A stretch of DNA of 19,232 bases from Bacillota bacterium (GCA_017523605.1 JAFWVZ010000005.1:1-19232); one strand, 5' to 3'. Shown: positions 1-7,508, numbered from the stretch's first letter. Notes: a model not told the origin generated them from the sequence alone. Numbers and translations: made by a program.

Positions 1-129
1 AGCTGTAAGCCAGGGGCCCACGGCGCGTCCGCCGAGCACGAATCCGTCCACGTCCGTGGCGTTCTTGCGGCAGTAGAGACCTATCGCCACCATTACGCCG
101 AAGTAGATTACCAGTAATGCGATCTTCAT
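1..129 (-). CDS. Sodium:solute symporter family protein, N-terminal fragment
   Basis: Only the first 43 residues lie in the window; the gene runs off the left edge. The visible part begins MKIALLVIYFGVMVAIGLY, a first membrane helix, and continues into a conserved FVLGGRAVGPWLTA-type stretch. Members of the sodium:solute symporter (SSS, PutP/SGLT-like) family carry this F-LGGR-LGPW signature between the first and second helices. The start at 129 is supported by a GAGGTG ribosome binding site a few bases upstream. The protein would be an inner-membrane secondary transporter driven by a sodium gradient. The substrate cannot be told from this fragment. It lies downstream of citrate synthase on the same strand but is separated by a strong terminator and has its own promoter. 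Confidence 0.8.
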   Translation of the reverse strand, partial: MKIALLVIYFGVMVAIGLYCRKNATDVDGFVLGGRAVGPWLTA

Positions 130-146
130 GTTTACACCTCGTTTGA

Positions 147-160
147 CTGCTGTTCAGCAG
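147..160 (-). other. Small hairpin before the symporter ribosome binding site
   Basis: CTGCTG and CAGCAG, separated by two bases, form a perfect 6-bp inverted repeat in the symporter leader just upstream of the Shine-Dalgarno sequence. A two-base loop is too tight for all six pairs, so at most a shorter stem forms. It may affect translation initiation, but nothing else shows a known riboswitch. Confidence 0.25.
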
Positions 161-248
161 GGAGTGCATCCGCGCGGCTGCTTGAAAAATAAATGGTTTT
201 GGGCTTTGTATTCGCACGCTTTATTTAATTGCACTTTGCTGAATTAAA

Positions 249-260
249 GTTTAATTAAAC
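249..260. promoter_or_regulatory. Perfect 12-base palindrome over the symporter transcription start
   Basis: GTTTAATTAAAC is a perfect inverted repeat lying 2 bases downstream of the symporter -10 box, so it covers the predicted transcription start. This is a classic position for a repressor operator. A/T-rich palindromes also arise by chance, so the role is inferred from position only. Confidence 0.35.
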
Positions 261-262
261 GG

Positions 263-291
263 AGTATACCACCGCTGCAATACAAATGCAA
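263..291 (-). promoter_or_regulatory. Promoter of the symporter gene
   Basis: Reading the minus strand, a -35 element TTGCAT (286-291) and a -10 element TATACT (263-268) are separated by exactly 17 bases. TGG just before the -10 gives an extended -10. Transcription would begin near 256, leaving a leader of roughly 127 bases before the start codon at 129. Confidence 0.65.
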
Positions 292-370
292 GCACTTTTT
301 TCGACTTTTTTACACGGGGTACGAAAATGGCCCTAATATAATAGGAAAAGAATTTCGCGGAGCGTTTTCT

Positions 371-407
371 GCGCAACAAAAACAGCAACCGTTTTTCGGT
401 TGCTGTT
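371..407 (-). terminator. Intrinsic terminator of the citrate synthase gene
   Basis: A perfect 11-bp stem (381-391 with 397-407) has a 5-base loop. On the minus strand it is followed by a T-rich run (TGTTTTTGTTG). It lies about 30 bases past the citrate synthase stop codon and separates that gene from the symporter. Confidence 0.9.
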
Positions 408-437
408 GTTTAAAAGGTCTGCCCTGCAGGCTCGGGG

Positions 438-1790
438 TCATTTCCTTTCGCCGATGGGCACGTACGGGCGCTCATCCATAATGCTCTTGAACGCCGGGCG
501 GATTATCTTCTGCATGTTGGCAAGCTCTTCCATGCGGTGAGCGCTCCAGCCGGCCATGCGTGCGATCGCGAATATAGGTGTAAACATCTCGTCCGGAATG
601 CCCAGCATCCTGTATACGAAGCCGCTTAAGAAGTCCACGTTGGGGCATACGCCCTTGTAGATCCTGCGCTTCTCGCAGATGACTTCCGGCGCTATCCTTT
701 CCACCGCCGCGTAGAGCTCGTACTCCTCGTCGCGGCCTTTTTCTCTGGCAAGGCTCTCTACGAAGGACTCGAACACCTTGGTCCTGGGGTCGGACAGCGA
801 GTATACCGCATGGCCCATTCCGTAGATAAGGCCTTCCTTGTCAAAAGCGTCCTTGTTCAGGATGCGGCGCAGGTACGCGGCTATCTCCTCGTCGTCGTGG
901 ATGTCGCGGACGTGCTTGCGAATGTCGTCCATCATCTTAACGGCCTTAAGATTTGCGCCGCCGTGCTTGGGGCCCTTGAGCGATGCCAGCGCCGCAGCTA
1001 TGGTGGAGTATGTGTCGGAGCCCGTGGATGTTACTACGTGAGTGGTGAACGTAGAGTTATTTCCTCCGCCGTGCTCCATGTGCAGCACCATCGCCAGATC
1101 CAGCACCCTGGCTTCCAGTTCCGTAAACTGCTTGTCCGGACGGAGCATCATAAGAAGGTTCTCCGACCACGACAGGTCCTTGTCCGGACGGTGGATTATA
1201 AGGCTGCCGCCCTTAATGTAGTGGTTGTAGGCCTGGTAGGCGTACACGGCCAGCATGGGCATGGTGGCTATAAGCATCAGCGACTGGCGCAGAACGTTCT
1301 CCATGGAGGTGTCCAGGGAGCTCTTGTCGTAGGACGCAAGAGTAAGGACGCTCCTGATTATGGAGTTCATTACGTCGTTGCTGGGGGCTTTCATTATTAC
1401 GTCGCGCGTAAAGTTGCGGGGAAGCGTGCGCGCAGCGGCCAGGACCTTGGAGAATTCGGTAAGCTCCTTTTTAGTGGGAAGCTCGCCGAACAGCAGAAGG
1501 TAGGCGCATTCCTCGGACAGACGATGCTTTTTAAGGCTCTCGCCGGCCACCAGGTCCGACAGGGCGTAGCCGCGGTAGAGCAGTATGCCTTCCGCAGGGA
1601 CTTCCTCGCCGTTTACGATCTGTTTACCGTAGATGGTGGAGACGTTGGTGATGCCCGCCATTACGCCTTTGCCGCGTTCGTCGCGAAGGCCGCGGTACAC
1701 GTTGTACTTTCTGTATAGTTCATCCGGGATCCTGCGTTCGCAGAGCGGATATTTGGTTGCTGCGTAAGAGCCTAAGCTTATGGTTGCCAT
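438..1790 (-). CDS. Citrate synthase
   Basis: The 450-residue protein condenses acetyl-CoA with oxaloacetate to citrate in the cytoplasm, the entry step of the citric acid cycle or of glutamate synthesis in anaerobes. All active-site motifs are present: oxaloacetate-binding His240 in MEHGGGNNS, catalytic His276 in GPKHGGAN, His327 in GMGHAVYSLSDPR with Arg335 in the same motif, and catalytic Asp386 in CPNVDFLSG. The length is a little above that of typical bacterial enzymes (about 370-430), with extra residues at the N-terminus before the conserved core. The start is supported by an AAAGGA ribosome binding site 8-9 bases upstream. It is monocistronic: its own promoter region lies upstream and a strong terminator follows. 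No aconitase or isocitrate dehydrogenase gene lies next to it. The symbol (gltA or citZ) is left open because the subfamily cannot be settled here. Confidence 0.95.
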   Translation of the reverse strand: MATISLGSYAATKYPLCERRIPDELYRKYNVYRGLRDERGKGVMAGITNVSTIYGKQIVNGEEVPAEGILLYRGYALSDLVAGESLKKHRLSEECAYLLLFGELPTKKELTEFSKVLAAARTLPRNFTRDVIMKAPSNDVMNSIIRSVLTLASYDKSSLDTSMENVLRQSLMLIATMPMLAVYAYQAYNHYIKGGSLIIHRPDKDLSWSENLLMMLRPDKQFTELEARVLDLAMVLHMEHGGGNNSTFTTHVVTSTGSDTYSTIAAALASLKGPKHGGANLKAVKMMDDIRKHVRDIHDDEEIAAYLRRILNKDAFDKEGLIYGMGHAVYSLSDPRTKVFESFVESLAREKGRDEEYELYAAVERIAPEVICEKRRIYKGVCPNVDFLSGFVYRMLGIPDEMFTPIFAIARMAGWSAHRMEELANMQKIIRPAFKSIMDERPYVPIGERK

Positions 1791-1812
1791 TGATAGGTTC
1801 CTTTCCGATGCT

Positions 1813-1873
1813 GCGCCTTGGCGCGGCTGCCGTGTGTGGGCCGTGCGGTTCGTATTTCAATGCAACAAACCGC
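1813..1873 (-). other. Structured leader of citrate synthase mRNA
   Basis: Two inverted repeats lie between the proposed -10 and the start codon. The first is an 8-bp stem with one G-T pair (1845-1852 with 1866-1873, loop 13). The second is the near-palindrome GCGCCAAGGCGC at 1813-1824. The second is close upstream of the ribosome binding site. No known riboswitch pattern was recognised. Confidence 0.3.
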
Positions 1874-1885
1874 GCGATGATTTTT

Positions 1886-1891
1886 ATTATA
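1886..1891 (-). promoter_or_regulatory. Likely -10 box of citrate synthase
   Basis: The minus strand carries a perfect TATAAT at 1886-1891 in an A/T-rich stretch. No convincing -35 lies at the right distance. A second perfect TATAAT lies at 1935-1940. Use of the nearer box would give a leader of about 90 bases. Confidence 0.4.
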
Positions 1892-1957
1892 TTAACACAA
1901 AAAATACTGCTTGGAAACAGTAGTTTTATACAAAATTATAAACTAAATGCATAAACC

Positions 1958-1969
1958 TTGAAATTTCAA
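1958..1969. promoter_or_regulatory. Perfect 12-base palindrome upstream of citrate synthase
   Basis: TTGAAATTTCAA is a perfect inverted repeat. Its promoter-proximal half (TTTCAA on the minus strand) sits exactly 17 bases before the distal TATAAT at 1935-1940, so it would overlap the -35 position of that promoter. This makes it a candidate operator for citrate synthase control. The 1791-2143 stretch otherwise holds only A/T-rich promoter-like DNA and the kinase terminator. Confidence 0.35.
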
Positions 1970-2073
1970 CGGTTTTGGAATCTGTTATAAATTTTAGATG
2001 CTCCGAAAAGCACAAAAAACATCATTTTTCGGGCCGAAAATGCGCTTCAAAAAACCTTCATTCCGCCAAAAGC

Positions 2074-2098
2074 AACAAAAAACCGCCCTTTCAGGGCG
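2074..2098 (-). terminator. Intrinsic terminator of the two-component operon
   Basis: On the minus strand a CGCCCT/AGGGCG stem (2084-2089 with 2093-2098) is followed by GGTTTTTTG. It lies about 45 bases beyond the kinase stop codon and ends the regulator-kinase transcript. Confidence 0.85.
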
Positions 2099-2143
2099 AT
2101 GAATATGTTCAGAAGACATAAAATGCGTGTTTTCGTGTGGAGC

Positions 2144-3454
2144 TTAGTTCTTTGGCTTCGGTATCATCAGGGATATGGAGTAGCTGCTGTCATTCTGCTC
2201 TATGTTCATAACGCCGTTGTAGCGCTCTACTACTGATCTAACGCTTCTCAGTCCGAATCCGTGCATTGCCTTATCCGCTTTGCTGGTGGCCGGCAGCCCG
2301 TCAAGCAGATGCGACTTGCGCACGCTGGAATTTTCTACTTCTATGTTCACATAGTTTGCAGCCGGGCCGCCGCTCAGTTTAATGTAGCGCTGCGACCCTT
2401 CCGGGAGCGCGTCGCAAGCCTCCACCGCATTGTCCAGAATGTTACCCATAATAACGCACAGATCGAAGTTGTCTATGAACGAGCCTTCCGTAAAGTCCAG
2501 ATCGCATTCCACATCTATTCCGCGCTCTTTTGCAGGCGAAAGCTTTTGCCTAAGCAGTCCGTTCAGAAGCTGGCTTCCCGTTTCAAAGCCGTCCACGGGG
2601 TTTTTCGCGGCGTTTCTGAAGTTTTCCAGGTATTCCATTGCCTTGTCCGTTTCGCCGTGTTCCAGAAGAAGCTGAAGGCTTATGGCATGGTTCTTAAGGT
2701 CGTGGCGTAGTGTCCTTACTGCGTCCTCGGACATCTGCCTGTCCTGTATGCTCTGCATAAGAGCTTTGGTGGTGTTATTCTGTATCTGAAGCGATGCCCG
2801 CTCAACGTCGCGGCGTCTGGAGTACTCGAATATTACAAGAGCAAGAAGCATGGCCACATGCAGCAGAATGAAGTACACGGTAAAATGCGGCGAACCTTCC
2901 GAGAAAGACTGCCTCATCCTGGCGCCGGTGTCTTTTGTGTATACGGACAGCGCGCACATGCCGGCAGCGAATATGATGTGGGACAGCTGAGCTCCCGCTA
3001 TTCCTTCGAACGGCAGCAGCCTGGAGAGTATGCCGAAATAAACAAAACGTATCGCCAGATTAATGATGGAAAGCACGATCTGGCTTACTAGTCTGGAACC
3101 TATTATGCTTGTCCGCCCGGAGAAGAAATCATAGAACAGGGGGCCGAAGAATACGTTCTGAAGCATCGTATATACCCCGGTCCAGAATACCGCGGCATAG
3201 ACGGCAGGCCTTGCAGGAACACCTTCTGCGGCAAAGATCCATATGAAATAGATAACTGCTCTAAGGCATATTCTGATGGCTGCGTTTGGAATAGTGATGA
3301 ATGAATCGTTAAGATAAAGCACCACTAGCAGAACGGACAGAATGGGCTTAAGCCACTTGTTCTGCCGCTGAGGCGTGTAGGCGCTCCTCTTAAAGAAGAG
3401 CCATATGAACAGCAGGTCCGCTATGTAACTGGATATCCAGATGAAGTTAGTCAT
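2144..3454 (-). CDS. Membrane sensor histidine kinase, AgrC-like GHKL family
   Basis: The 436-residue protein has about six or seven membrane helices in residues 5-207, then a short linker and a cytoplasmic kinase region. The phospho-accepting His251 sits in LRHDLKNH, the box typical of the AgrC/ComD/LytS-type group. The ATP-binding GHKL domain follows, with the N box GNILDNAVEAC (about 337-347) and the G box HGFGLRSV (398-405). It would autophosphorylate in response to an extracellular or membrane signal and pass the phosphate to the LytTR regulator encoded just upstream. The start codon overlaps the regulator stop codon by one base, so translation is probably coupled. The polytopic sensor recalls peptide-sensing AgrC kinases, but no AgrB/AgrD-like genes are nearby, so the ligand is unknown. 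Confidence 0.9.
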   Translation of the reverse strand: MTNFIWISSYIADLLFIWLFFKRSAYTPQRQNKWLKPILSVLLVVLYLNDSFITIPNAAIRICLRAVIYFIWIFAAEGVPARPAVYAAVFWTGVYTMLQNVFFGPLFYDFFSGRTSIIGSRLVSQIVLSIINLAIRFVYFGILSRLLPFEGIAGAQLSHIIFAAGMCALSVYTKDTGARMRQSFSEGSPHFTVYFILLHVAMLLALVIFEYSRRRDVERASLQIQNNTTKALMQSIQDRQMSEDAVRTLRHDLKNHAISLQLLLEHGETDKAMEYLENFRNAAKNPVDGFETGSQLLNGLLRQKLSPAKERGIDVECDLDFTEGSFIDNFDLCVIMGNILDNAVEACDALPEGSQRYIKLSGGPAANYVNIEVENSSVRKSHLLDGLPATSKADKAMHGFGLRSVRSVVERYNGVMNIEQNDSSYSISLMIPKPKN

Positions 3455-4170
3455 CAGCGTTTTACTTTTATATATTTAGCGTAAGCTGAAAGGAATTCCT
3501 TTACTCTGTGTTTGCTTATAGGGACCACGCAGCCGCCGGCAAGAGTAATGTCAGGAGGCGCTATGTTCTCTACGTGTTTCATGTTTATAAGGTAGCTTCT
3601 GTGACAGCGGAAGAACCCTTTGCCGTTCAGCTGCTCCTCGACTGCGGCCAGCTGTATTAAAGAAACGACCTTGTTTCCGTTCTTAAGCGTAAACGAGGTC
3701 TCTCTGCGGAATACTTCTGCGTAAAGAATGTCGTTTATCTTTAGGATCTTTGTTCCGGAAGAGGTCTCTACCGGCAGAACGGCAGGAGCAGACGCCGACA
3801 TCTTTGCGCTGCATTCGGTCAGCGCAGCGCTCAGCTCTTCGTATACCAGCGGTTTTGTAAGAAAGGCAAAAGCGTGCACTTTATAGCCTTCCAAAGCGTA
3901 GTTTTCCATGCTGGTTATGAAGATGAACTCACCGGAAAAGCCTTCGTCGCGCAGCGCCTTGGCGCAGTCCATTCCGGTCATGCCGCCCATGGAGATATCC
4001 AGAAGCACAAGATCCGTGCTCCTGTCCATGCTTTTAAGCAAGCTTTCCGCAGAGGAAAAATAAAATATCTCCGGCTTTCTGCCTGACTCTGTCTGCCAGC
4101 GGTCTAGATAAGAGGATATCTGGCGGAGCATTATCTTTTCATCGTCGCATACTGCAAGACGTCTGAGCAT
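3454..4170 (-). CDS. LytTR-family response regulator
   Basis: The 238-residue protein has an N-terminal receiver domain with acidic pocket Asp9-Asp10-Glu11, phospho-acceptor Asp58 in LVLLDISM, FITS near 87-90 and the conserved Lys in LTKP near 105. The C-terminal half is a LytTR DNA-binding domain, shown by the FFRCHRSYLINMKHVENI segment and the preceding ILYAEVFRRETSFTL strand region. Such AgrA/ComE/VirR-like proteins bind paired 9-base sites upstream of target promoters. It is the first gene of the operon and overlaps the kinase gene by one base. An extended -10 promoter lies upstream. Targets are not evident; the divergent hydrolase gene shares the intergenic region and is a reasonable guess only. 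Confidence 0.92.
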   Translation of the reverse strand: MLRRLAVCDDEKIMLRQISSYLDRWQTESGRKPEIFYFSSAESLLKSMDRSTDLVLLDISMGGMTGMDCAKALRDEGFSGEFIFITSMENYALEGYKVHAFAFLTKPLVYEELSAALTECSAKMSASAPAVLPVETSSGTKILKINDILYAEVFRRETSFTLKNGNKVVSLIQLAAVEEQLNGKGFFRCHRSYLINMKHVENIAPPDITLAGGCVVPISKHRVKEFLSAYAKYIKVKR

Positions 4171-4232
4171 GGTCGGTACCCCATTAACAACCGGCTTTTG
4201 ATGCCGGACAGTGCAGGTTTTTTTACATTTGT

Positions 4233-4241
4233 ATTATATCA
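4233..4241 (-). promoter_or_regulatory. Extended -10 promoter of the two-component operon
   Basis: The minus strand reads TGATATAAT, a perfect extended -10 (TGnTATAAT), with no clear -35. The transcript would start near 4226, giving a leader of about 55 bases with a small CCGGC/GCCGG hairpin (4191-4207). Confidence 0.6.
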
Positions 4242-4353
4242 TAACTGCCCATCCGCGTCTTACCTGCATCGTCCGTTCGTGACGGGTTTTTACCCACTCA
4301 TGCAGCCGGTCTTCCCAGTGGTGGCGCACGGAAAGCCATCGGAAGCGCAACTG

Positions 4354-4382
4354 TAGACACGCTTTTTCCATTCTGATAGTGT
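4354..4382 (+). promoter_or_regulatory. Probable promoter of the membrane hydrolase gene
   Basis: TAGACA (4354-4359, five of six matches to TTGACA) and TAGTGT (4377-4382) are 17 bases apart, with TGA before the -10 giving an extended form. Transcription would begin near 4389 and the leader would be about 38 bases. The -10 match is weak. Confidence 0.4.
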
Positions 4383-4426
4383 TGTGCCGTAATCGTAATC
4401 ATCCCGTTGTTTTAAAGGAGATAGAA

Positions 4427-6331
4427 ATGAGCAACGCAGCATCCGCGGAGAAAGACCGTCAGATGGACCAGAGGCTCCACGACGAATTCTTTTCCGAAGA
4501 GGGCAAGGCAAAGAGAAAGAAGAACATACACAGATTCTTCTGGATCGCACTTGCGTTAGTTATCGTTCTTGCATTCGTTAACTGGGGCGTCGTTACGGGC
4601 TTCGGCAACGTAAAGATCACCAGGACCACCATAACAGGACCGGACGGTGTGCCTCTGAGCGCACTGGTGTACATTCCGTCTAACGCTACGGACGAGACCC
4701 CGGCGCCGGCCATCATGTGCACACACGGCAACGCCGGTAACGCCAGAAACCACGAGTCCTGGGCAGTAGAATTCGCAAGACGCGGATTCGTAGTAATGTC
4801 CATAGACCAGTACGGCGCCGGAGATTCCGGACAGTATCTGGACAGCTGGGCTCTTAACGAGGCTGCAATGGTCTACGTAGCAGACGCGTATTACAACGTT
4901 CTTGCTTCCATGAGAAATGTAGACGCAAGCAAGATCATCCCGGCCGGCCACTCCATGGGTTGCTGCACCGCTAAGGCAATGGCAGTAAAGCACAATACTC
5001 TCGGCGTCATAAACGCTTCCGGCATGGGCATGAGCTTCTACGGCAAGGAACTTTCCGAAGCCTGGAGCAAGTACACCGGCAACGTTCTTACAACTAACGG
5101 AGACGTTGAATCTCCCGCGGAGAAGTTCATAGCGGATACCATGAAGGCCGCTCCTGCGCTCGAGGGCAGAGCAGGCTATTCCGGCGGAGACATAGAGCTG
5201 GACAAGCTCTACGGTTCCTTCGAGAGCGGCAATGCGTTCTACGCTACCAGAGACTATCAGCGCATCCACGAGGCGGCCTTCGTTAACCAGGGCGCTATCG
5301 AAAAGCTGATCTGGTTCGCGCAGGAGACCGTAGGTCAGGCTAACGTTCCCAACTACATAGAAGCTTCCAACCAGATATGGATGTACAAGGACTACGTAGG
5401 ACTTGCCGGCATACTCTGCTTCGGCGCTCTTATCTGTGCCATTGCTCTGATGCTGATCGAAGGTGTTCCGGCATTCAGCTCCGTTAAGCAGCCGCTCCCC
5501 AGAAATCTGGGCCTCCGCGGCAAGGGCTTCGCAATAAGCGCGATCTGCGGAATAATCTTCCCCTGGATAGTGCTTAAGACAGGAACCTTCGGCATACTTA
5601 CTCCCAAGAACAAGAACGCCATACGTGCAGGCTTCAACCTGACCTATGCAAACGTTGCGTTCTTTACGATCATCGGACTGTCCGTACTGGGCGTGCTGAC
5701 ATTCATACTCTTCTGCTGCATAGACGGCAAGAAGCATAAGATGACTGCAAGCGACCTTGGAATGACCGCCTACGGCGAAAAGAAGGTAACATTCAGCTAC
5801 ATCTGGAAGACCATACTTGTTGCTACCGCTACGCTGGCGATATCGTTCGGTCTGATCCTGCTGCAGGAGACCATCACCGGTACGGACTTCTACGCATGGT
5901 TCTTCGGATTCAAGAGCATTCCGCTCTTTAAGATCCCGTACTTCCTGCCTTACATCTGCATATGGGTACCGTGCTTCGTGCTCTCCAACCTGGGCAACAA
6001 CATAGAGCGCAGGCTCCCGACTACCGGTGTGGAATGGAAGGACACCCTCAGGGCTATCGTTATAAACGTCATTCTGGCAGAGTTTACTCTGGTGCTGATC
6101 ATAGCGCTCAAGTGGCACTTCCAGTCTGTGGGTTCCGCGGCAGACACTTCGTTCCTTCTGAACTTCAATGCCGACACCCAGAGACTCTGGGGAATGCCGG
6201 CAGGTATGGCAGTAGGAGTAGGCGGCTCCACATACCTGTTCAGAAAGACCGGAAACCTGTGGCTTTCCGCCATCCTGATGGGTACTGTTGCATGCCTTAC
6301 CTGCGTGCTCTTCGGCCAGCTGAGAGTCTGA
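4427..6331 (+). CDS. Alpha/beta hydrolase fused to a multi-span membrane domain
   Basis: The 634-residue protein starts at MSNAASAEK, chosen because AAAGGAG lies six bases before this ATG; a longer in-frame reading from 4379 has no such site and begins inside the promoter. Residues 27-36 are strongly basic and precede a membrane helix (about 37-57), predicting the N-terminus inside and the next domain outside the cytoplasm. Residues 64-300 form an alpha/beta hydrolase: oxyanion-type THGNAG (99-104), DQYGAGDSG (127-135), and nucleophile Ser176 in GHSMG. His281 is a possible catalytic base; the acid residue is not clear. Residues 324-630 hold about seven further membrane helices (near 324-345, 367-384, 408-431, 460-480, 502-522, 541-562, 612-630). 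The substrate is unknown; an esterase or peptidase-like role at the membrane surface is inference. It stands alone with its own promoter and terminator. Confidence 0.85.
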   Translation: MSNAASAEKDRQMDQRLHDEFFSEEGKAKRKKNIHRFFWIALALVIVLAFVNWGVVTGFGNVKITRTTITGPDGVPLSALVYIPSNATDETPAPAIMCTHGNAGNARNHESWAVEFARRGFVVMSIDQYGAGDSGQYLDSWALNEAAMVYVADAYYNVLASMRNVDASKIIPAGHSMGCCTAKAMAVKHNTLGVINASGMGMSFYGKELSEAWSKYTGNVLTTNGDVESPAEKFIADTMKAAPALEGRAGYSGGDIELDKLYGSFESGNAFYATRDYQRIHEAAFVNQGAIEKLIWFAQETVGQANVPNYIEASNQIWMYKDYVGLAGILCFGALICAIALMLIEGVPAFSSVKQPLPRNLGLRGKGFAISAICGIIFPWIVLKTGTFGILTPKNKNAIRAGFNLTYANVAFFTIIGLSVLGVLTFILFCCIDGKKHKMTASDLGMTAYGEKKVTFSYIWKTILVATATLAISFGLILLQETITGTDFYAWFFGFKSIPLFKIPYFLPYICIWVPCFVLSNLGNNIERRLPTTGVEWKDTLRAIVINVILAEFTLVLIIALKWHFQSVGSAADTSFLLNFNADTQRLWGMPAGMAVGVGGSTYLFRKTGNLWLSAILMGTVACLTCVLFGQLRV

Positions 6332-6378
6332 TAGTCAGAAATTAACTTCAACATTCCTTTATGCAAAATGCAATAAGA

Positions 6379-6415
6379 CTGCGCAACTGATTTCCGGTTG
6401 CGCAGCCTTTCTTTA
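6379..6415 (+). terminator. Intrinsic terminator after the membrane hydrolase gene
   Basis: A perfect 9-bp stem, CTGCGCAAC with GTTGCGCAG (6379-6387 and 6397-6405), is followed by CCTTTCTTTAT. It lies about 50 bases beyond the hydrolase stop codon. Confidence 0.85.
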
Positions 6416-6423
6416 TGTAAGGC

Positions 6424-6451
6424 TTGAAAAAAACACAGTTTTACATATAAT
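6424..6451 (+). promoter_or_regulatory. Promoter of the dehydrogenase gene
   Basis: TTGAAA (6424-6429) and a perfect TATAAT (6446-6451) are separated by 16 bases, just after the preceding terminator. The predicted leader of about 115 bases contains two CCCGGGC blocks (near 6474 and 6519) that could pair with each other. Confidence 0.65.
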
Positions 6452-6572
6452 ATAAGAAAAAACCTCTGGCAGCCCCGGGCTTTGGAGCAGCATGCAGATC
6501 GTTCGGACCCGGGCGGAGGCATCGTATAGTTTGGCTTAAAGGCCATCCGATCAGAAACAGACAGGTAACGCC

Positions 6573-7400
6573 ATGAACAACGTATACGGAAAACACGTGC
6601 TGGTAACGGGAGCTTCCCGCGGCATAGGCGAAGCAGTGGCCAAGGCTTTCGCGGCCGAGGGCTGCAACGTAGTGGCTGTGTCCAGAAACTGCGAGGAAAA
6701 GACCGAGCAGGTCCCCGGAGGCGGCAGCATAACATACAAACGCATGAATGTCTCGGACGAGGCGTCCGTAGCGGCTGTAGTGGACTCCATGGAGCGCGTG
6801 GACATTGCTTTTCTTGCTGCAGGCATGGGAATAGCCGGAGCGGCGGAAGAGATGCCTCTGGACCTTATCCGCGCCCAGATGGAGACAAACTACTTCGGAA
6901 CGCTTACCGTAGGCAGCAAGGTCCTCCCCAGGATGAGGGAACAGGGCAAGGGACTGTTCATCGTGGTCGGATCCATAGCCGGCAAGGTGCCCATTCCAAT
7001 GCAGGGCCACTATTCCTCCAGCAAGTACGCTCTGGAGGCTTACGTGGAGACCGTATCCATGGAAATGAGGCCGTTCGGCGTGCGTGCCGTAATTGTTGAG
7101 CCCGGCGACACCAAGACCGGATTCACCGCGGCCAGGAAGACCTATACAAAAGAAGGATCGCCGTACTACAAGGCGGTCGTGGACAGCGTGGAGCGCATGG
7201 CCAAGGACGAACAGGGCGGCAAGAGCCCGGATACCGTGGCCGCCGTCGCGCTTAAGCTGGCCGGCAAGACCAACCCACCGCCGCGCGTAGCCATAGGCTT
7301 CGAATACAAGGCGCTGATGTTCATCCTCCGCTTCCTGCCCGACAGGCTCAAGCGCTGGATACTTGCGAAGATGTACCTGCCGGTACAGCCCGGACAGTAA
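6573..7400 (+). CDS. Short-chain dehydrogenase/reductase
   Basis: The 275-residue protein is a classical SDR. The nucleotide-binding TGASRGIG motif is at 12-19, followed by the LAAGMG motif (81-86, the NNAG equivalent). The catalytic tetrad is complete: Asn106, Ser134 in VGSIAG, Tyr147 and Lys151 in YSSSK. VEPGDTKTGF follows Lys151 as in the family's PG motif. It would reduce or oxidise a carbonyl/hydroxyl group using NAD(P)H in the cytoplasm; residues are similar to 3-ketosphinganine or acyl-reductase-like SDRs, but the substrate cannot be fixed. The C-terminal KALMFILRFLPDRLKRWIL stretch is hydrophobic and amphipathic and may touch the membrane. The ribosome binding site (ACAGG) is weak. 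The last five codons and the stop are copied 53 bases downstream. Confidence 0.92.
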   Translation: MNNVYGKHVLVTGASRGIGEAVAKAFAAEGCNVVAVSRNCEEKTEQVPGGGSITYKRMNVSDEASVAAVVDSMERVDIAFLAAGMGIAGAAEEMPLDLIRAQMETNYFGTLTVGSKVLPRMREQGKGLFIVVGSIAGKVPIPMQGHYSSSKYALEAYVETVSMEMRPFGVRAVIVEPGDTKTGFTAARKTYTKEGSPYYKAVVDSVERMAKDEQGGKSPDTVAAVALKLAGKTNPPPRVAIGFEYKALMFILRFLPDRLKRWILAKMYLPVQPGQ

Positions 7401-7457
7401 GGGGATACGTTCCGGCCCGAGTATCAAAGAACCCGGTACAGCCCGGACAGTAAGGGG
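7380..7457. repeat. 25-base direct repeat across the dehydrogenase stop codon
   Basis: An identical 25-base block occurs at 7380-7404 and 7433-7457. It starts CCGGTACAGCCCGG and includes the stop codon TAA and the following GGGG. The second copy therefore repeats the codons VQPGQ-stop outside the gene. It looks like a short duplication of the gene end, with 28 unrelated bases between the copies. Confidence 0.95.
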
Positions 7458-7508
7458 GCCAGGGTTCCTTTAAACAAGGGATCAGAGATAAGACATTTAG
7501 GATCACAC

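Noticed and set aside
810..1718. Plus-strand open frame opposite citrate synthase
   Set aside because: Antisense shadow of a fully conserved enzyme, with low-complexity composition and no start signals.
4272..4280. TCCGTTCGT, matching the LytTR half-site consensus between the regulator and hydrolase genes
   Set aside because: Only one half-site was found; no partner sits 21-22 bases away, and a single match is expected by chance in a region of this size.
4556..6118. Long minus-strand open frame (520 codons) opposite the membrane hydrolase
   Set aside because: It is antisense to a gene with clear hydrolase motifs and membrane helices, has no ribosome binding site and shows no recognisable domain; it reflects codon bias of the real gene.
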